Below are positions 18,227-28,148 of a DNA stretch of 64,000 nucleotides, piece after piece; the first letter of the stretch is position 1; each line of letters starts with the position of its first letter. The position numbers and the translations under genes are program-made. Location: assembly GCF_000770675.1 (NCBI RefSeq), contig NZ_AVBG01000008.1, positions 124,001 to 188,000 on the forward strand, written 5' to 3'. The DNA comes from Pontibacillus chungwhensis BH030062 (lineage in GTDB: Bacteria > Bacillota > Bacilli > Bacillales > BH030062). The notes beneath the pieces were generated by a model. That model was not told the origin of the DNA. It worked only from the letters and a program-made list of their open reading frames with translations, and did not search any database.

Positions 18227-18985
18227 CTATCTCACTCTCATTTGTTGGTCCCATTCCTCACTGACAAAAGCTTCGTGAACACGGTCTGCCAGTGCCTGAA
18301 TCATAATCGGATGGTCACCGAGGTAATGTGTCATTGTAATCGGGACCCCTTCTTGTTGAAGACTTTCCACTCTCTTGTTCATGGTTTGAATGAGCTTCCC
18401 AGTAAACCATAAATATGGGATCACAATCGTTCTCTTATTTGAGAGGACGGCCCGACGGGTTCCCTCCTCAAAAGTAGGAGAACAGGCAGCCAGATAGCAT
18501 ACATCAACATATGCTCCGCCTACTTCTTCACCTAGCCAGCTAGCAATCTGTTCAATAGATGCTTTTGTTTCAGGATTGCGACTGCCTCTTCCAACAAGGA
18601 CAAGGTGAAGATCTTCTTGTAAAGATGCGACCTCCTGAATCCGGTCAACTAGAACTCTCGTTATCCGCTTCTGTATGCCAAGGGGCTTCCCGTACTTGAA
18701 GCGAATGTTCGGATAAAGAGCTACACCTGCTTGTATTTCATCCGGTATATCGTGATAGTAATGACCAGCACTTAGCAATAAGACAGGGGCAATTGTGATG
18801 TCTGTTGCCCCCTTCTCCACAAGACGCTTGATCCCTTGATCCATCGTTGGTTCGGCTAGTTCCAGAAAGCAAATTTCAAATAACGGAGTAGCCACTTCTT
18901 GATGCACTTGATGAATATAGGAAACTGCTTCTTCTTTCGTTTCCTCTACTCTACTTCCATGACTAACGTACAGAACAGCTTCCAT
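18227..18985 (-). CDS. sirB: Sirohydrochlorin ferrochelatase (SirB/YlnE)
   Basis: A 252-residue CbiX-type chelatase that inserts iron into sirohydrochlorin, the last step to siroheme. Metal-binding histidines are visible in LYVSHGSR near the N-terminus and SAGHYYHDIPDEI in the middle, with a second half beginning LVLVGRGSRNPETKA. Three ATG codons stand in a row (18991, 18988, 18985). I chose the third because of spacing to AAAGGAAG and the family start M-x-A-x-LYVxHGSR. Confidence 0.9.
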   Translation of the reverse strand: MEAVLYVSHGSRVEETKEEAVSYIHQVHQEVATPLFEICFLELAEPTMDQGIKRLVEKGATDITIAPVLLLSAGHYYHDIPDEIQAGVALYPNIRFKYGKPLGIQKRITRVLVDRIQEVASLQEDLHLVLVGRGSRNPETKASIEQIASWLGEEVGGAYVDVCYLAACSPTFEEGTRRAVLSNKRTIVIPYLWFTGKLIQTMNKRVESLQQEGVPITMTHYLGDHPIMIQALADRVHEAFVSEEWDQQMRVR

Positions 18986-18999
18986 CATCATCTTCCTTT

Positions 19000-19758
19000 C
19001 TATCCCACAACGAGAGGTTCAATAGCTGGCAGGCTTTCAAACCATTTCAACTCTTCTCGTAATTTTACGACCTCTCCAACCACGATCATGGAAGGATTTT
19101 TCATACTTTTAGCCGCGTCGACAATATCTTGAAGCGTTCCCGTTACGGTTTGCTGCTCTTCTGTTGTGCCCCAGTGCACGAGAGCGATCGGTGTATCAGC
19201 AGGTCGACCATGACGGATTAGCTTATTACAGATCTTTGGAAGATTCCGCACTCCCATATAAATGCACAATGTATCAGAACTCTTTGCCACATGCTCCCAG
19301 TACTCATCTTCCTCGAGATTCGTGACGCCTGTGATAAAGGAAACAGAAGAACTGTAATCCCGATGAGTTAATGGAATCCCTGCATAGGCAGGAGCAGCCA
19401 CCCCTGACGTTATGCCTGGCACAATTTCATACGGAATACGTGAAGATGCTAGCGCCTCTGCTTCCTCACCGCCTCTTCCAAAGATAAACGGGTCTCCCCC
19501 TTTTAACCGGGTTACCGTCCTCCCTTTAGAAGCATACTTGCACATCAAGTCATTAATCGACTCCTGTGATAAAGAAGGATGATCAGGGCTTTTGCCACAG
19601 TATATAAGTTCCGCATGCGGACGCGCTTCTTTAAGTAAATCTGCATTTATAAGACGATCATATAAGACCACATCTGCTTCTTGTATCGCTCGTAATCCTT
19701 TCACCGTAATAAGTTCTGCATCCCCTGGACCTGCACCTACGATATACACCTTCGCCAT
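19000..19758 (-). CDS. cobA: Uroporphyrinogen-III C-methyltransferase (SUMT, YlnD)
   Basis: A 252-residue SAM-dependent methyltransferase making precorrin-2. Signatures are [49 protein letters not shown], the EIVPGITS loop, and [20 protein letters not shown]. It supplies the siroheme branch for CysI. GGAGTGAG precedes the ATG. The gene lies in the same transcription direction between cysC and sirB. Confidence 0.95.
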   Translation of the reverse strand: MAKVYIVGAGPGDAELITVKGLRAIQEADVVLYDRLINADLLKEARPHAELIYCGKSPDHPSLSQESINDLMCKYASKGRTVTRLKGGDPFIFGRGGEEAEALASSRIPYEIVPGITSGVAAPAYAGIPLTHRDYSSSVSFITGVTNLEEDEYWEHVAKSSDTLCIYMGVRNLPKICNKLIRHGRPADTPIALVHWGTTEEQQTVTGTLQDIVDAAKSMKNPSMIVVGEVVKLREELKWFESLPAIEPLVVG

Positions 19759-19793
19759 CAGCTCTCACTCCTTCATGTAGTGGACGTTTTCTT

Positions 19794-20387
19794 TTACACC
19801 CAGCCTCTTTCTTCTAAATAGTCGATCACTTGATTTGCACAGGTTTCAATATCCCGCTCGTGTGTATGTAGAACCAACTCTGGGTCGATTGGCGCTTCGT
19901 AGGGGGCATCAATTCCTGTAAATCCTTTAATTTCACCGCTTCTCGCTTTCTCATATAACCCTTTTGGATCTCGCTTCTCACATTCTTCTAACGGACAATC
20001 GACAAAGACTTCGATAAAATCCCCTTCAGGAAGCAGATTACGAACTCGGTCGCGATCCTCCTGATAGGGAGAGATGAACGCTGTTAGCACGATCGTGCCG
20101 CTATCCGTAAACAATTTCGCAACTTCCCCGATTCTGCGAATATTCTCTTCTCGATCTTGAGCTGCAAAGCCAAGGTCTTGATTTAATCCGTGCCTTACGT
20201 TATCCCCGTCTAGCAAATACGATTGGAGGTGCTTCTCGTATAACTTCTCATTCACGCGGTTAGCCACACTCGACTTTCCAGAACCAGATAGACCGGTAAA
20301 CCAGATCACTCCACTATGGTGCCCGTTTCGCTTTCGGTAATGATCAACCTGCAAGGAAGCGTCGTGCCATGTAAGATTTGAACCCAT
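19794..20387 (-). CDS. cysC: Adenylylsulfate (APS) kinase
   Basis: A 197-residue P-loop kinase phosphorylating APS to PAPS. Walker A is [14 protein letters not shown], the APS-binding motif is [17 protein letters not shown], and [21 protein letters not shown] follows. The best-placed start is the ATG at 20387, 6 nt after AAGGGTG. Earlier GTG/ATG codons at 20396/20393 are too close to that site. Confidence 0.93.
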   Translation of the reverse strand: MGSNLTWHDASLQVDHYRKRNGHHSGVIWFTGLSGSGKSSVANRVNEKLYEKHLQSYLLDGDNVRHGLNQDLGFAAQDREENIRRIGEVAKLFTDSGTIVLTAFISPYQEDRDRVRNLLPEGDFIEVFVDCPLEECEKRDPKGLYEKARSGEIKGFTGIDAPYEAPIDPELVLHTHERDIETCANQVIDYLEERGWV

Positions 20388-20405
20388 ATCCATCACCCTT
20401 TCCGT

Positions 20406-21557
20406 TTAAGATTGAACAGAAGAATCTGTCCTAAGTCCTTCTATGAGTACATCTGCAATTTCTGGACGACTAATGGTTTTAGGCGGTCGCTCTCCATTTC
20501 GAAGCAGTTCCCGGACCTTAGTTCCAGAAAGAATGACATGTTCTTCTTTTCCATGAGGACAAGTCTTGCCAGATACCATCGCTTCACAAGCCTTGCAATA
20601 GAAACTATGTTCAAAGAATAAAGGTGTAATTCCTAACTCTTCTTCATCAAAATGGGAGAAGATCTTCTGAGCGTCGTACGTACCATAATAGTCACCAACA
20701 CCAGCGTGATCTCTGCCAACAATAAAGTGAGAGCAGCCGAAGTTCTTACGGACAAGAGCATGGAATATGGCTTCCCGAGGCCCTGCGTATCTCATCGCAG
20801 CACTAAACACCGCTAAGACGACTCGGTTGTCAGGATAGTAATGCTTCAGTAACACTTGATAACTCTGCATCCGTACGTCTGCCGGAACATCATCACTCTT
20901 TGTCTCTCCGACTAAAGGATTTAGGAAAAGGCCATCCACCGTTTCAAGTGCCGCCTTTTGAATATATTCATGCGCTCTGTGCACAGGATTACGCGTTTGG
21001 AAACCGACGACTTTGCTCCACCCAAGCTCTTCAAAGTGTTGTCTAGACTGGGCTGGGTCTAAATAAAACCCTTCATTGTGCTCGCGCTCTGAGCGTTCTA
21101 TAAGAACAATCTCACCAGCTACATAATAATCAGGGCGTGCGAAGAGCTTCTTCACTCCTGGGTGCTCCAGTTCAGTCGTTAAGTACACTTGCTCTGCCTC
21201 TTTTGTCTTATTCGGCTGGTACACCTCTGAGACCTCAATATATCCATACACCGTGTCTTCTAAATTCAGCTCAGCTACATCGCCTTTACTCAACTGTTTT
21301 GCTTTCTCCTCATCAACTGGTAACGTAATCGGAATGCTCCAAGGTGTTCCATCTGATAACCTCATCCGGTCCACAACTGATTCATAATCTTCCTTACTCA
21401 AGAACCCCGTTAACGGACTATAAGCGCCATTGGCTAATAGCTCTAAGTCACTTAACGCCATCTTATCGATCGAGATGCTCACATTTGCTTCTGGCGCTTC
21501 CTCTTTCGTACTCCACTGATTCACTAATGTTCCTCCGTGCGGTGCAATGGCTGTCAT
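20406..21557 (-). CDS. sat: ATP sulfurylase (sulfate adenylyltransferase)
   Basis: A 383-residue single-polypeptide ATP sulfurylase activating sulfate to APS. Key motifs: [19 protein letters not shown] (QxRN and HxxH), [34 protein letters not shown], and the zinc-binding-like [39 protein letters not shown] precedes the ATG at 21557. It directly follows cysH in the operon. Confidence 0.95.
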   Translation of the reverse strand: MTAIAPHGGTLVNQWSTKEEAPEANVSISIDKMALSDLELLANGAYSPLTGFLSKEDYESVVDRMRLSDGTPWSIPITLPVDEEKAKQLSKGDVAELNLEDTVYGYIEVSEVYQPNKTKEAEQVYLTTELEHPGVKKLFARPDYYVAGEIVLIERSEREHNEGFYLDPAQSRQHFEELGWSKVVGFQTRNPVHRAHEYIQKAALETVDGLFLNPLVGETKSDDVPADVRMQSYQVLLKHYYPDNRVVLAVFSAAMRYAGPREAIFHALVRKNFGCSHFIVGRDHAGVGDYYGTYDAQKIFSHFDEEELGITPLFFEHSFYCKACEAMVSGKTCPHGKEEHVILSGTKVRELLRNGERPPKTISRPEIADVLIEGLRTDSSVQS

Positions 21558-21578
21558 ATTCTTCCTCCTCAAAAATAA

Positions 21579-22304
21579 TTAATCTTGGTTTCCTGTCGTG
21601 TGAAGCCCACACTCCGTCTTATTAAATCCTTTCCACCTGCCTGATCGTCCGTCTCCTTCATCAGGAGATGTGCACGGCATACATCCAATACTCGGATAGC
21701 CTTGATCATGCAAAACATTGTAATCCAAGTTGTTTAGTCGGATATATTGCCATACAAAATCCCACGTCCAATAAATTAAAGGACATACCTTTACAGACTG
21801 GAATCGTTCATCTTTATTAACAAAGTTTGTGTTCTTACGACTTGCTGATTGTTCACGTCTCAACCCAGAAACCCAGGCTGTGGCACCGCTAAGCGTATCT
21901 TCAAGTGGCTTAATCTTTCGAATGTAACAGCACTGATTCGGATTTTTCTTCCACAAAGCTGATCCATATTCTTCAGCTTGCTCATCTAGTGTTAAATCTG
22001 GCTTTCTCATTTCAATATTCAACTGAGGGTAGCTGGCCTTCACCTTATCGATTAGTTCATACGTTTCTTGAAAATGAATACCTGTATCCAAGAAAACAAC
22101 CTTCGCATCGGGTTTTACTTTCGAAATCAAGTCAATCAACACGATTCCTTCAGCTCCAAAACTACAAGCATACACAATTGAATCTCCGTAGGTTTCATAC
22201 GCCCATTTCAACACCGTTAAAGCACCTTCTACTTCATTATCTGGCCGATAAGAAGCGAATGGATCGCTTGTGAACTGCTCATACGTAACAACGTCTCGTG
22301 TCAT
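21579..22304 (-). CDS. cysH: APS/PAPS reductase, [4Fe-4S] type
   Basis: A 241-residue reductase converting APS or PAPS to sulfite. The P-loop-like [12 protein letters not shown] and the catalytic ECGLH at the C-terminus are present. [12 protein letters not shown] (CC) and IGCMPC (CxxC) supply the four iron-sulfur cysteines typical of enzymes that accept APS; B. subtilis CysH of this type uses both substrates. First gene after the SAM riboswitch. GGAGGGAGGAG precedes the ATG at 22304. Confidence 0.93.
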   Translation of the reverse strand: MTRDVVTYEQFTSDPFASYRPDNEVEGALTVLKWAYETYGDSIVYACSFGAEGIVLIDLISKVKPDAKVVFLDTGIHFQETYELIDKVKASYPQLNIEMRKPDLTLDEQAEEYGSALWKKNPNQCCYIRKIKPLEDTLSGATAWVSGLRREQSASRKNTNFVNKDERFQSVKVCPLIYWTWDFVWQYIRLNNLDYNVLHDQGYPSIGCMPCTSPDEGDGRSGRWKGFNKTECGLHTTGNQD

Positions 22305-22338
22305 AAGCTCCTCCCTCCTTGCTTCAATCGAATACAAA

Positions 22339-22502
22339 AACCTCTCTTCTTGAAGACAAGAAGAGAGGTTCACTCTGCTATACAGTGAGCCATCTTCTTA
22401 TCTTCCAAGTAATTCCCTTGCTGGAGTTGGCACAGTATCTTTAGATAAGACCCGTTGCCGAGGCTTCAAAGGGCCAGTCCCTCCACCTCTCAGGATAAGA
22501 AA
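22339..22502 (-). ncRNA. SAM-I (S-box) riboswitch of the cys operon
   Basis: The minus-strand leader has the S-box core: P1 arms 22494-22502 and 22395-22402, the GAGAGGTGGAGGGACTGGCC segment, then GCCTCGGCAAC and GTGCCAACTCCAGCA. It ends in a perfect terminator, stem 22357-22370 with 22339-22352, loop 4 nt, then TTTTTG. With SAM bound the terminator should form and stop transcription of cysH and downstream genes. Confidence 0.93.
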
Positions 22503-22538
22503 TTCGGTTATCGCTTGCTGAATATTTTATTATCCAAA

Positions 22539-22567
22539 ATACTATTCCCCATAGAAGAATATGTCAA
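22539..22567 (-). promoter_or_regulatory. SigA promoter of the cys operon
   Basis: TTGACA (22562-22567), 17 nt, TAGTAT (22539-22544) on the minus strand, 37 nt before the riboswitch P1 arm. Confidence 0.85.
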
Positions 22568-22602
22568 CGATTTATTTAAATTTTTATAATTTTATAAAAA
22601 TG

Positions 22603-22631
22603 TTGACAATTTATTGGCTGTATTTTACATT
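22603..22631 (+). promoter_or_regulatory. SigA promoter of the TauE/SafE transporter gene
   Basis: TTGACA (22603-22608), 17 nt, TACATT (22626-22631). It diverges from the cys promoter, whose -35 box lies 35 nt away. Confidence 0.8.
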
Positions 22632-22656
22632 AGAAACTATTCAAATTCGAATATGT

Positions 22657-22802
22657 CCTTATATAGAGCCGGGGGAGGAAACTGGTCTTACGATCCCGCA
22701 GCAACCTCTTGCTTATAAAGAAGGTGCTCAGTCCAGCAGAAATAGTTCTGAAAGATAAGGAGAAGGTACTATTCACCTCTTCTTACCTAAGGGGATTTTT
22801 TT
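22657..22802 (+). ncRNA. Second SAM-I (S-box) riboswitch, before the TauE/SafE gene
   Basis: P1 arms CCTTAT (22657-22662) and ATAAGG (22755-22760) enclose AGAGCCGGGGGAGGAAACTGG, CCCGCAGCAACC and AAGGTGCTCAGTCCAGCAG, which fit the S-box core though with more deviations than the facing copy. A possible terminator, CCTCTT (22776-22781) with AAGGGG (22789-22794), is followed by A and T7. Confidence 0.85.
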
Positions 22803-22885
22803 ATGTCTATACTCGCTTAGCTTTATTTTTTCATTTTAATCCCGAGTAAAAAGATGAGAATAATATATTTAGGGGTGACCAAACT

Positions 22886-23779
22886 TTGAGGAAACTATTA
22901 ATCTTTGCTTTTGTAGGGTTTTTTGCTCAGTTAATTGATGGTGCGTTAGGTATGTCTTACGGATTAAGCTCTTCTTCGCTTTTGCTAGCTTATGGAGTAG
23001 CTCCCGCAGTGGCGTCTTCTTCCATACATATGTCTGAAATTGCCACTACGGCTGTCTCCGGCTACTCCCATTACAAATTTAAGAACATTGATAAGTCATT
23101 AATCCTGCCACTTATCATACCTGGCTCGATTAGCGCCTTTTGTGGGGCGGCTTTCTTAAGCAGCCTCCCTGGTGATGTCATTAAGCCATTTGTCTCATTC
23201 TTCCTACTCCTACTCGGTGTCTACATACTCGTGCGCTTCTTACTTCTTAACGTAGAGCGTTCGAACTCAAGACCAAACCTCTCTCTTAAGAAGCGTTTCA
23301 TCTATCCGCTTGGTTTTGTAGCTGGATTTCTAGATGCCATCGGTGGAGGTGGGTGGGGACCTGTGAACACTCCGATTTTATTGTCCCAAAAAGGAGCCAC
23401 CCCAAGGAAAGTAATCGGTACAGTCGACACAACAGAATTCGCCATTACAACCTCCGCGACACTTGGATTTATTTTATTTCTCGGATGGGAGGAATTTAAC
23501 TGGTTATGGGTATCAGCATTTGTCATAGGAGGCGTGGTCGCCGCTCCCCTTGCAGCCTGGCTTGTTCAAGTGATTCCAGCATTAATACTCGGTGTGTTAG
23601 CAGGTGGCTTTATCGTCTTAACAAATCTACGGACGTTACTCTTAACGGTTCATTTAGATACAACTTTAATTTATATGATTTACGGCATTCTTGTAGCAGC
23701 TTGGTTAACGGTGGTTATGTTTTCAATACGGAAGTACATTCGAATTAGAGACTATGGGAAGTCTTATGTGAAACAGTAG
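22886..23779 (+). CDS. TauE/SafE family transporter, sulfur-regulated
   Basis: A 297-residue membrane protein with seven to eight helices. The family signatures are FFAQLIDGALGMSYG at the start and GFLDAIGGGGWGPVNTPILL in the middle. TauE/SafE proteins move sulfite, sulfonates or related anions. Its own SAM riboswitch and the absence of cysP in the facing operon suggest it serves as the sulfate or sulfite carrier here; the direction is unknown. It starts with TTG at 22886 behind AGGGGTG. Confidence 0.85.
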   Translation: MRKLLIFAFVGFFAQLIDGALGMSYGLSSSSLLLAYGVAPAVASSSIHMSEIATTAVSGYSHYKFKNIDKSLILPLIIPGSISAFCGAAFLSSLPGDVIKPFVSFFLLLLGVYILVRFLLLNVERSNSRPNLSLKKRFIYPLGFVAGFLDAIGGGGWGPVNTPILLSQKGATPRKVIGTVDTTEFAITTSATLGFILFLGWEEFNWLWVSAFVIGGVVAAPLAAWLVQVIPALILGVLAGGFIVLTNLRTLLLTVHLDTTLIYMIYGILVAAWLTVVMFSIRKYIRIRDYGKSYVKQ

Positions 23780-23868
23780 AGTTCGTATGCCACAGCCCCA
23801 TTTCCTGTAACCCCCACCGCCTACCTGCTATACTAAACGTAGATTAAAAAGTGGGATGGTGAATACAT

Positions 23869-24750
23869 ATGAACAAAACAATTGGCTTTATCGGAACGGG
23901 TGTTATGGGGAAAAGCATGGCACGAAACTTGATGAAAACAGGGATTTCCGTCAACGTGTATACCAGAACAAAAGCGAAGGCAGAAGACCTAATTGCTGAG
24001 GGTGCTTCGTGGAAAGACGATGTGGTACAGCTCGCTGAAAGCTCAGATATTATTATCACAATCGTGGGATACCCAAGTGATGTGGAAGAAGTGTATCTTG
24101 GAGACAACGGGATTATCCAACATGCCAATTCCGGTTCTTACCTCATTGACATGACCACCTCCTCGCCGCAGCTGGCTCAACAAATCTTCGACACAGCAAA
24201 AGAACATAATCTTCACGCTTTTGACGCTCCTGTATCAGGTAGTGACATTTACGCAGAACAAGGAAAGTTAACGATTATGGTTGGTGGAGACAAGAAATAC
24301 TTCAAAGACGTTCTTCCGGCTTTTGAAGCGATGGGCCAAAATGTTGTCTTGCAAGGCCCAGCAGGCTCAGGGCAACATACGAAGATGTGTAACCAGATTG
24401 CTATTGCCTCCACGATGATGGGCGTTGTTGAAGCGATCACGTATGCAGAAAAAGCAGGACTCGATCCCAAAACGGTTCTAGAGAGTATTCAATACGGAGC
24501 AGCAGGCAGCTTCTCCCTATCCAATCTAGCCCCTCGTATGATCGACGGAAACTTTGAACCGGGCTTCTACGTGAAGCACTTCATTAAAGACATGAACCTT
24601 GCCATCGAGTCCGCTGATAAAATGGAGTTACCGGTCCCAGGGCTAAAGCTAGCCAAAGATCTATATGACCGTTTGAGTGAAGCAGGTGGGGATAATGACG
24701 GGACTCATGCGCTTTATAAGTATTATAAGATGATGGCAAAAGAGCAATAG
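23869..24750 (+). CDS. 3-hydroxyisobutyrate dehydrogenase-family NAD(P) oxidoreductase (YkwC-like)
   Basis: A 293-residue beta-hydroxyacid dehydrogenase. The N-terminal Rossmann motif is IGFIGTGVMGKSMARNL, the substrate loop is DAPVSGSDIYAEQGKLTIMVGG, and the catalytic lysine region is GSGQHTKMCNQIAIA. The C-terminal helical domain is complete. The substrate cannot be fixed from sequence. GGGATGGTG precedes the ATG, and a strong bidirectional terminator follows. Confidence 0.85.
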   Translation: MNKTIGFIGTGVMGKSMARNLMKTGISVNVYTRTKAKAEDLIAEGASWKDDVVQLAESSDIIITIVGYPSDVEEVYLGDNGIIQHANSGSYLIDMTTSSPQLAQQIFDTAKEHNLHAFDAPVSGSDIYAEQGKLTIMVGGDKKYFKDVLPAFEAMGQNVVLQGPAGSGQHTKMCNQIAIASTMMGVVEAITYAEKAGLDPKTVLESIQYGAAGSFSLSNLAPRMIDGNFEPGFYVKHFIKDMNLAIESADKMELPVPGLKLAKDLYDRLSEAGGDNDGTHALYKYYKMMAKEQ

Positions 24751-24774
24751 AATAGAACTTTTTCAAAAAATAAA

Positions 24775-24818
24775 GGCTAGGAGTTCCCCTTGATACGGAG
24801 GATCTCCTAGCCCTTTTT
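24775..24818. terminator. Bidirectional terminator between convergent genes
   Basis: GGCTAGGAG (24775-24783) pairs with CTCCTAGCC (24804-24812), followed by CTTTTT. It serves the + oxidoreductase gene and the - aldehyde dehydrogenase gene. Confidence 0.8.
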
Positions 24819-24823
24819 ATTCC

Positions 24824-26128
24824 TTATTTATTTGAACGTTTAAGAATGCTCTTAAAGTGTGTGAATGTGTCAAAGCTCGCTTTACCATGGTAAGCGCCCA
24901 TCCCGCTATCACCCACACCGCCAAATGGCAGGTAGTGCGTCGTCATGTGATTAATGGTGTCATTAATCGCACCGCCACCAAAGGAAATGTTGTTCAGTAC
25001 ATCATCTTGCACCTCTTGATCATCAGAGAAAAGATATAGCGCTAATGGTTTTGGACGATTCGCAACTGTATCAATCGCTTGTGAAGTCTCTTCGTACGTC
25101 AACACCGGAAGGATCGGGCCAAAGGTTTCGTCTTGCATGACAGGGTCTTCAAAAGAAACATTGTCTAACACCGTTGGCTCAATAAACAGCTGAGATCGAT
25201 CTGATCTTCCTCCTACAGCCATGTCTCCATTATCCAAGAAGTTGTACAGACGATCGAAATGTCGTTCACTCACAACGTGATTATAGTCACTTGCAGAGAC
25301 ATTTTCTCCATACGTGTTTGTGATTGCTTCTTTGATTTTAGCGATTAATGGATCTTTAATACGGCTATGAGCAAGAACATAGTCTGGCGCTACGCAAGTC
25401 TGACCCGCATTGGCGAATTTACCGCCAGCAATACGTTTTGCTGCTTCATTAAGATCCGCATCTTCATGCACAATGGCAGGGCTCTTTCCTCCTAGCTCAA
25501 GTGTTGTAGGGGTTAAGTTCTTAGCCGCCGCTTCTGCAACGATTCTCCCTACACCTGTACTACCTGTGAAGAAGATATAGTCAAAGTCCTCTTTTAAGAG
25601 AGCTGTACTTGTTTCGACTTCCCCTTCAACGACACATAAATACTCTCTTGAGAAATTGTCATTGATCATATTTGCTAATAGATTGGATGTGTTTGGCGTT
25701 AATTCAGATGGTTTTAAGACCGCTGTGTTTCCAGCCGCCACTGCCCCTGCTAACGGAAGAAGCGCAAGCTGAATCGGATAGTTCCATGGGGCAATGACTA
25801 AGGCGGAACCATAAGGCTCAGGTGTGATAAAGCTTGTAGCCCCCTCATGTGTTGATGGCGTGTCTACTTCTTCCGGTGTGGACCAATGCACTAGGTTCTC
25901 AATCATATAATTGATTTCCGCTACGACAAGACCAATCTCGGCACGCTTTGTTTCCCCTTCTGGTTTATTCAGATCCGCTTTAAGAGCGTCTAGAATATCC
26001 TGTTCACGGGTTGTCATAAGATCTTTCAATTTATTTAAAGTATCGATACGGTATTGTGTATGTTTCGTCTTCCCAGTACGGAAAAATGACTTCTGCTTTT
26101 GCGTTAGTTCTTGATAGTTTTCCATCAT
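24824..26128 (-). CDS. Aldehyde dehydrogenase, class 3-like (YwdH-type)
   Basis: A 434-residue NAD(P)-dependent aldehyde dehydrogenase lacking the N-terminal extension of the larger class, as in YwdH/AlkH-type enzymes. Visible are PWNYPIQLALLPLAGAVAAGNTAVLKPSE, the glycine motif FTGSTGVGR, LELGGKSP with the general-base Glu, the catalytic Cys in NAGQTCVAPDYVL, and ETFGPILPV. It likely oxidises medium- or long-chain aldehydes. AAAGGAG precedes the paired ATGs at 26128/26125. In the 319-bp gap upstream, to 26447, I see no gene or clear site. Confidence 0.9.
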   Translation of the reverse strand: MMENYQELTQKQKSFFRTGKTKHTQYRIDTLNKLKDLMTTREQDILDALKADLNKPEGETKRAEIGLVVAEINYMIENLVHWSTPEEVDTPSTHEGATSFITPEPYGSALVIAPWNYPIQLALLPLAGAVAAGNTAVLKPSELTPNTSNLLANMINDNFSREYLCVVEGEVETSTALLKEDFDYIFFTGSTGVGRIVAEAAAKNLTPTTLELGGKSPAIVHEDADLNEAAKRIAGGKFANAGQTCVAPDYVLAHSRIKDPLIAKIKEAITNTYGENVSASDYNHVVSERHFDRLYNFLDNGDMAVGGRSDRSQLFIEPTVLDNVSFEDPVMQDETFGPILPVLTYEETSQAIDTVANRPKPLALYLFSDDQEVQDDVLNNISFGGGAINDTINHMTTHYLPFGGVGDSGMGAYHGKASFDTFTHFKSILKRSNK

Positions 26129-26447
26129 TGATTCTCCTTTATCAAGTCTCAATCAAAATGAGTATTCTATTTAATAAATTTTCTAGATTCGTTGCTTCTA
26201 TTATTCAAAGAATGGAGCGTGCATATAAAGATACGCTTCTAGTAAAGTATGGTCAATTTATTTGTTTCGAAATGCGAAATAATCGTCAATCTCAATATTT
26301 TATTAAGGAAACAAGAGCTATTAAACAAGCCCTCATCCACAATCTCCCCCCTACTTCACATGAAAGACCCTTCCCCATTTGTTAAGAATTCTAGTAAAAT
26401 GACAATAGATACAAAAAGAAGCTAGATAAAGAGAGGATTATGCAGGC

Positions 26448-27272
26448 ATGTCTTACAAAATGATTATTCTAGACTTAGACGATACATTACTTGGCAATGA
26501 CCACAAGATATCAGAACGAAATAAAGAGGCCTTAATGAAAGTACAAGATCAAGGAGGAAAAGTAGTACTCGCATCAGGGCGACCTACTTATGGCATGGTA
26601 CCTTTCGCCAAAGAGCTTTCCCTTGCAGAATACGGAAGCTTCATTCTCTCCTTTAATGGCGGAAAGATTATTAACTGCCATACAAATGAGGAATTCTTTA
26701 GTCAGACATTAAGTGTAGAAGCCGTCCGTCGGCTAAACGAAATTAGCCAGCGAGAAGGCGTTCAGATCCACACCTATGTTGGAGATGAAATCGTTACAGC
26801 GGAAGAAAACCCATATACGTCAATCGAATCAGATCTGACAGGTCTTCCGATTAAAGTGGTGGATTCATTTATGGACGGTGTGACTGAACCCGTTGTGAAA
26901 GTGCTAATGGTTGGAGAACCTGAGCACCTTAAAGTTGTTGAAAAGAAACTTCAAGAAGAACTAGGGAACGAATTTAGCGTCATGCGCTCGAAGCCATTCT
27001 TCCTCGAATTCACTGATAAAGGCATTACAAAAGGAACAAGCATTGAGAAATTAATACAAGAACTTGGTGTGAAACGCGAAGAAGTAATTGCCATGGGCGA
27101 TAGTTACAATGACCAGGAAATGATTGAATTCGCTGGTCTTGGCGTGGCAATGGGAAATGCCCCTGAGGATATTAAAGGAATCGCGGATTTTGTGACCGAT
27201 ACGAATGTGAACCATGGCGTCGCACAGGTGGTTGAGGAGTTTATGTTGAAAGGTGAGCTATCCCATAAGTAA
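26448..27272 (+). CDS. Cof-type HAD-IIB hydrolase
   Basis: A 274-residue sugar-phosphate or FMN phosphatase-like protein. The HAD nucleophile motif is LDLDDTLLG (D9, D11), motif II is LASGRP, the conserved Lys lies in the GITKGTSIEKL stretch, and motif IV is AMGDSYNDQEMIEFAGLGVAMGNA. The C2B cap lies between. The substrate is unknown. GAGAGGA precedes the ATG. A REP-like palindrome begins 3 nt after the stop codon. Confidence 0.9.
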   Translation: MSYKMIILDLDDTLLGNDHKISERNKEALMKVQDQGGKVVLASGRPTYGMVPFAKELSLAEYGSFILSFNGGKIINCHTNEEFFSQTLSVEAVRRLNEISQREGVQIHTYVGDEIVTAEENPYTSIESDLTGLPIKVVDSFMDGVTEPVVKVLMVGEPEHLKVVEKKLQEELGNEFSVMRSKPFFLEFTDKGITKGTSIEKLIQELGVKREEVIAMGDSYNDQEMIEFAGLGVAMGNAPEDIKGIADFVTDTNVNHGVAQVVEEFMLKGELSHK

Positions 27273-27275
27273 TAG

Positions 27276-27302
27276 GACTTGGGGACAGGTCCCTTGTCCC
27301 GC
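27276..27302. repeat. REP-like palindrome R1
   Basis: GGGGACAGGTCCCTTGTCCC (27281-27300) with the left extension GGACTT. It belongs to the dispersed family also seen at 28149, 30688/32400, 32661, 44987, 46082 and 46349. Confidence 0.9.
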
Positions 27303-27341
27303 TCGGAGTATCGGTTACCTTTTTGCACCCATCATCTTAAG

Positions 27342-27512
27342 AAAAGGTCACTGATAGCAGCCTTCCCTTACATTTGAGGGCTTTGAGGATAGGAAAAGGT
27401 CGCTGATAACCTTCTTCTCTTACCTTTTTTAGTTCTTAGCTTAAGAAAAAGGTCACTGATCTTCTGGATCTGTGACCTCTTTTATTCTTTAATTTGGTTA
27501 AATGTCATTGAT
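27342..27512. repeat. Array A of ~52-nt degenerate units
   Basis: GGTC(A/G)CTGAT-type cores start at 27346, 27399, 27451 and 27503 (TGTCATTGAT), spaced 52-53 nt. Between cores stand CTTCTCTTACCTTTT-like segments. At 27446-27484 a hairpin, GGTCACTGATC against GATCTGTGACC, may act as a terminator for both flanking genes. Confidence 0.8.
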
Positions 27513-27544
27513 TATCATGGCACCCCTTGAAGAATTCACCACAC

Positions 27545-28084
27545 TTATGGATCATTCGGATTAATAATCGCAAACACCTGATGATCTTCCCAGGTTCCAT
27601 TAATCTTCACATTCTTAATTGCCAGTCCCTCTTTATGAAAACCTGCTTTCTCTAACACACGACAAGAGGCTTGGTTCCTTGGCATAACACCCGCTTCAAT
27701 ACGATGTAGCCCCAAAACAGTAAACGCATATGCAACAACTAACTTTACTGCTTCTGTAGCATATCCTTTGCCGTTATAAGCATGCGCCAAAGAATAACCG
27801 ATCATAGCGCTTTGTAAGGCGCCCCGCTTCACCTCAAATAAGCCCACCTCTCCAATCAACTCATCATTTTCCCTTAAGAAAATACCAAACTTATAACTTT
27901 GATCCTGCCTTTGGTATTCTATAAACTTCTTAATCCTATTAAGTTGATTATCATATGTATAAAAGCCAGATTCTCTTGCCATCGAGGTGGATTCAAAAAA
28001 TGCCCGGTTGTTTTGCTGTAGTTGAAGCAAACTTTCTATATCCTCCATTGTAAACGCCCTTATATAGATCACAGTTGATGTCAA
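27545..28084 (-). CDS. GNAT N-acetyltransferase, RimJ/RimL type
   Basis: A 179-residue acetyltransferase. The acetyl-CoA loop region is IGYSLAHAYNGKGYATEAVKLVVAYAF, followed by LHRIEAGVMPRNQASCRVLEKAGFHKEG, typical of the RimJ/RimL and YjcK group that acetylates ribosomal protein N-termini or small molecules. The start is a TTG at 28084, directed by an excellent AGGAGGTGA site 5 nt upstream. Confidence 0.88.
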   Translation of the reverse strand: MTSTVIYIRAFTMEDIESLLQLQQNNRAFFESTSMARESGFYTYDNQLNRIKKFIEYQRQDQSYKFGIFLRENDELIGEVGLFEVKRGALQSAMIGYSLAHAYNGKGYATEAVKLVVAYAFTVLGLHRIEAGVMPRNQASCRVLEKAGFHKEGLAIKNVKINGTWEDHQVFAIINPNDP

Positions 28085-28148
28085 TTAAATCACCTCCTAT
28101 CGCTTTATTCATACCGTTATACACATTGTAACACTCAAGGGACTAGAA

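Noticed and set aside
26056-26385. 109-codon + strand frame between the aldehyde dehydrogenase and HAD genes
   Set aside because: It starts inside the opposite gene, has no ribosome site and no recognisable protein features.
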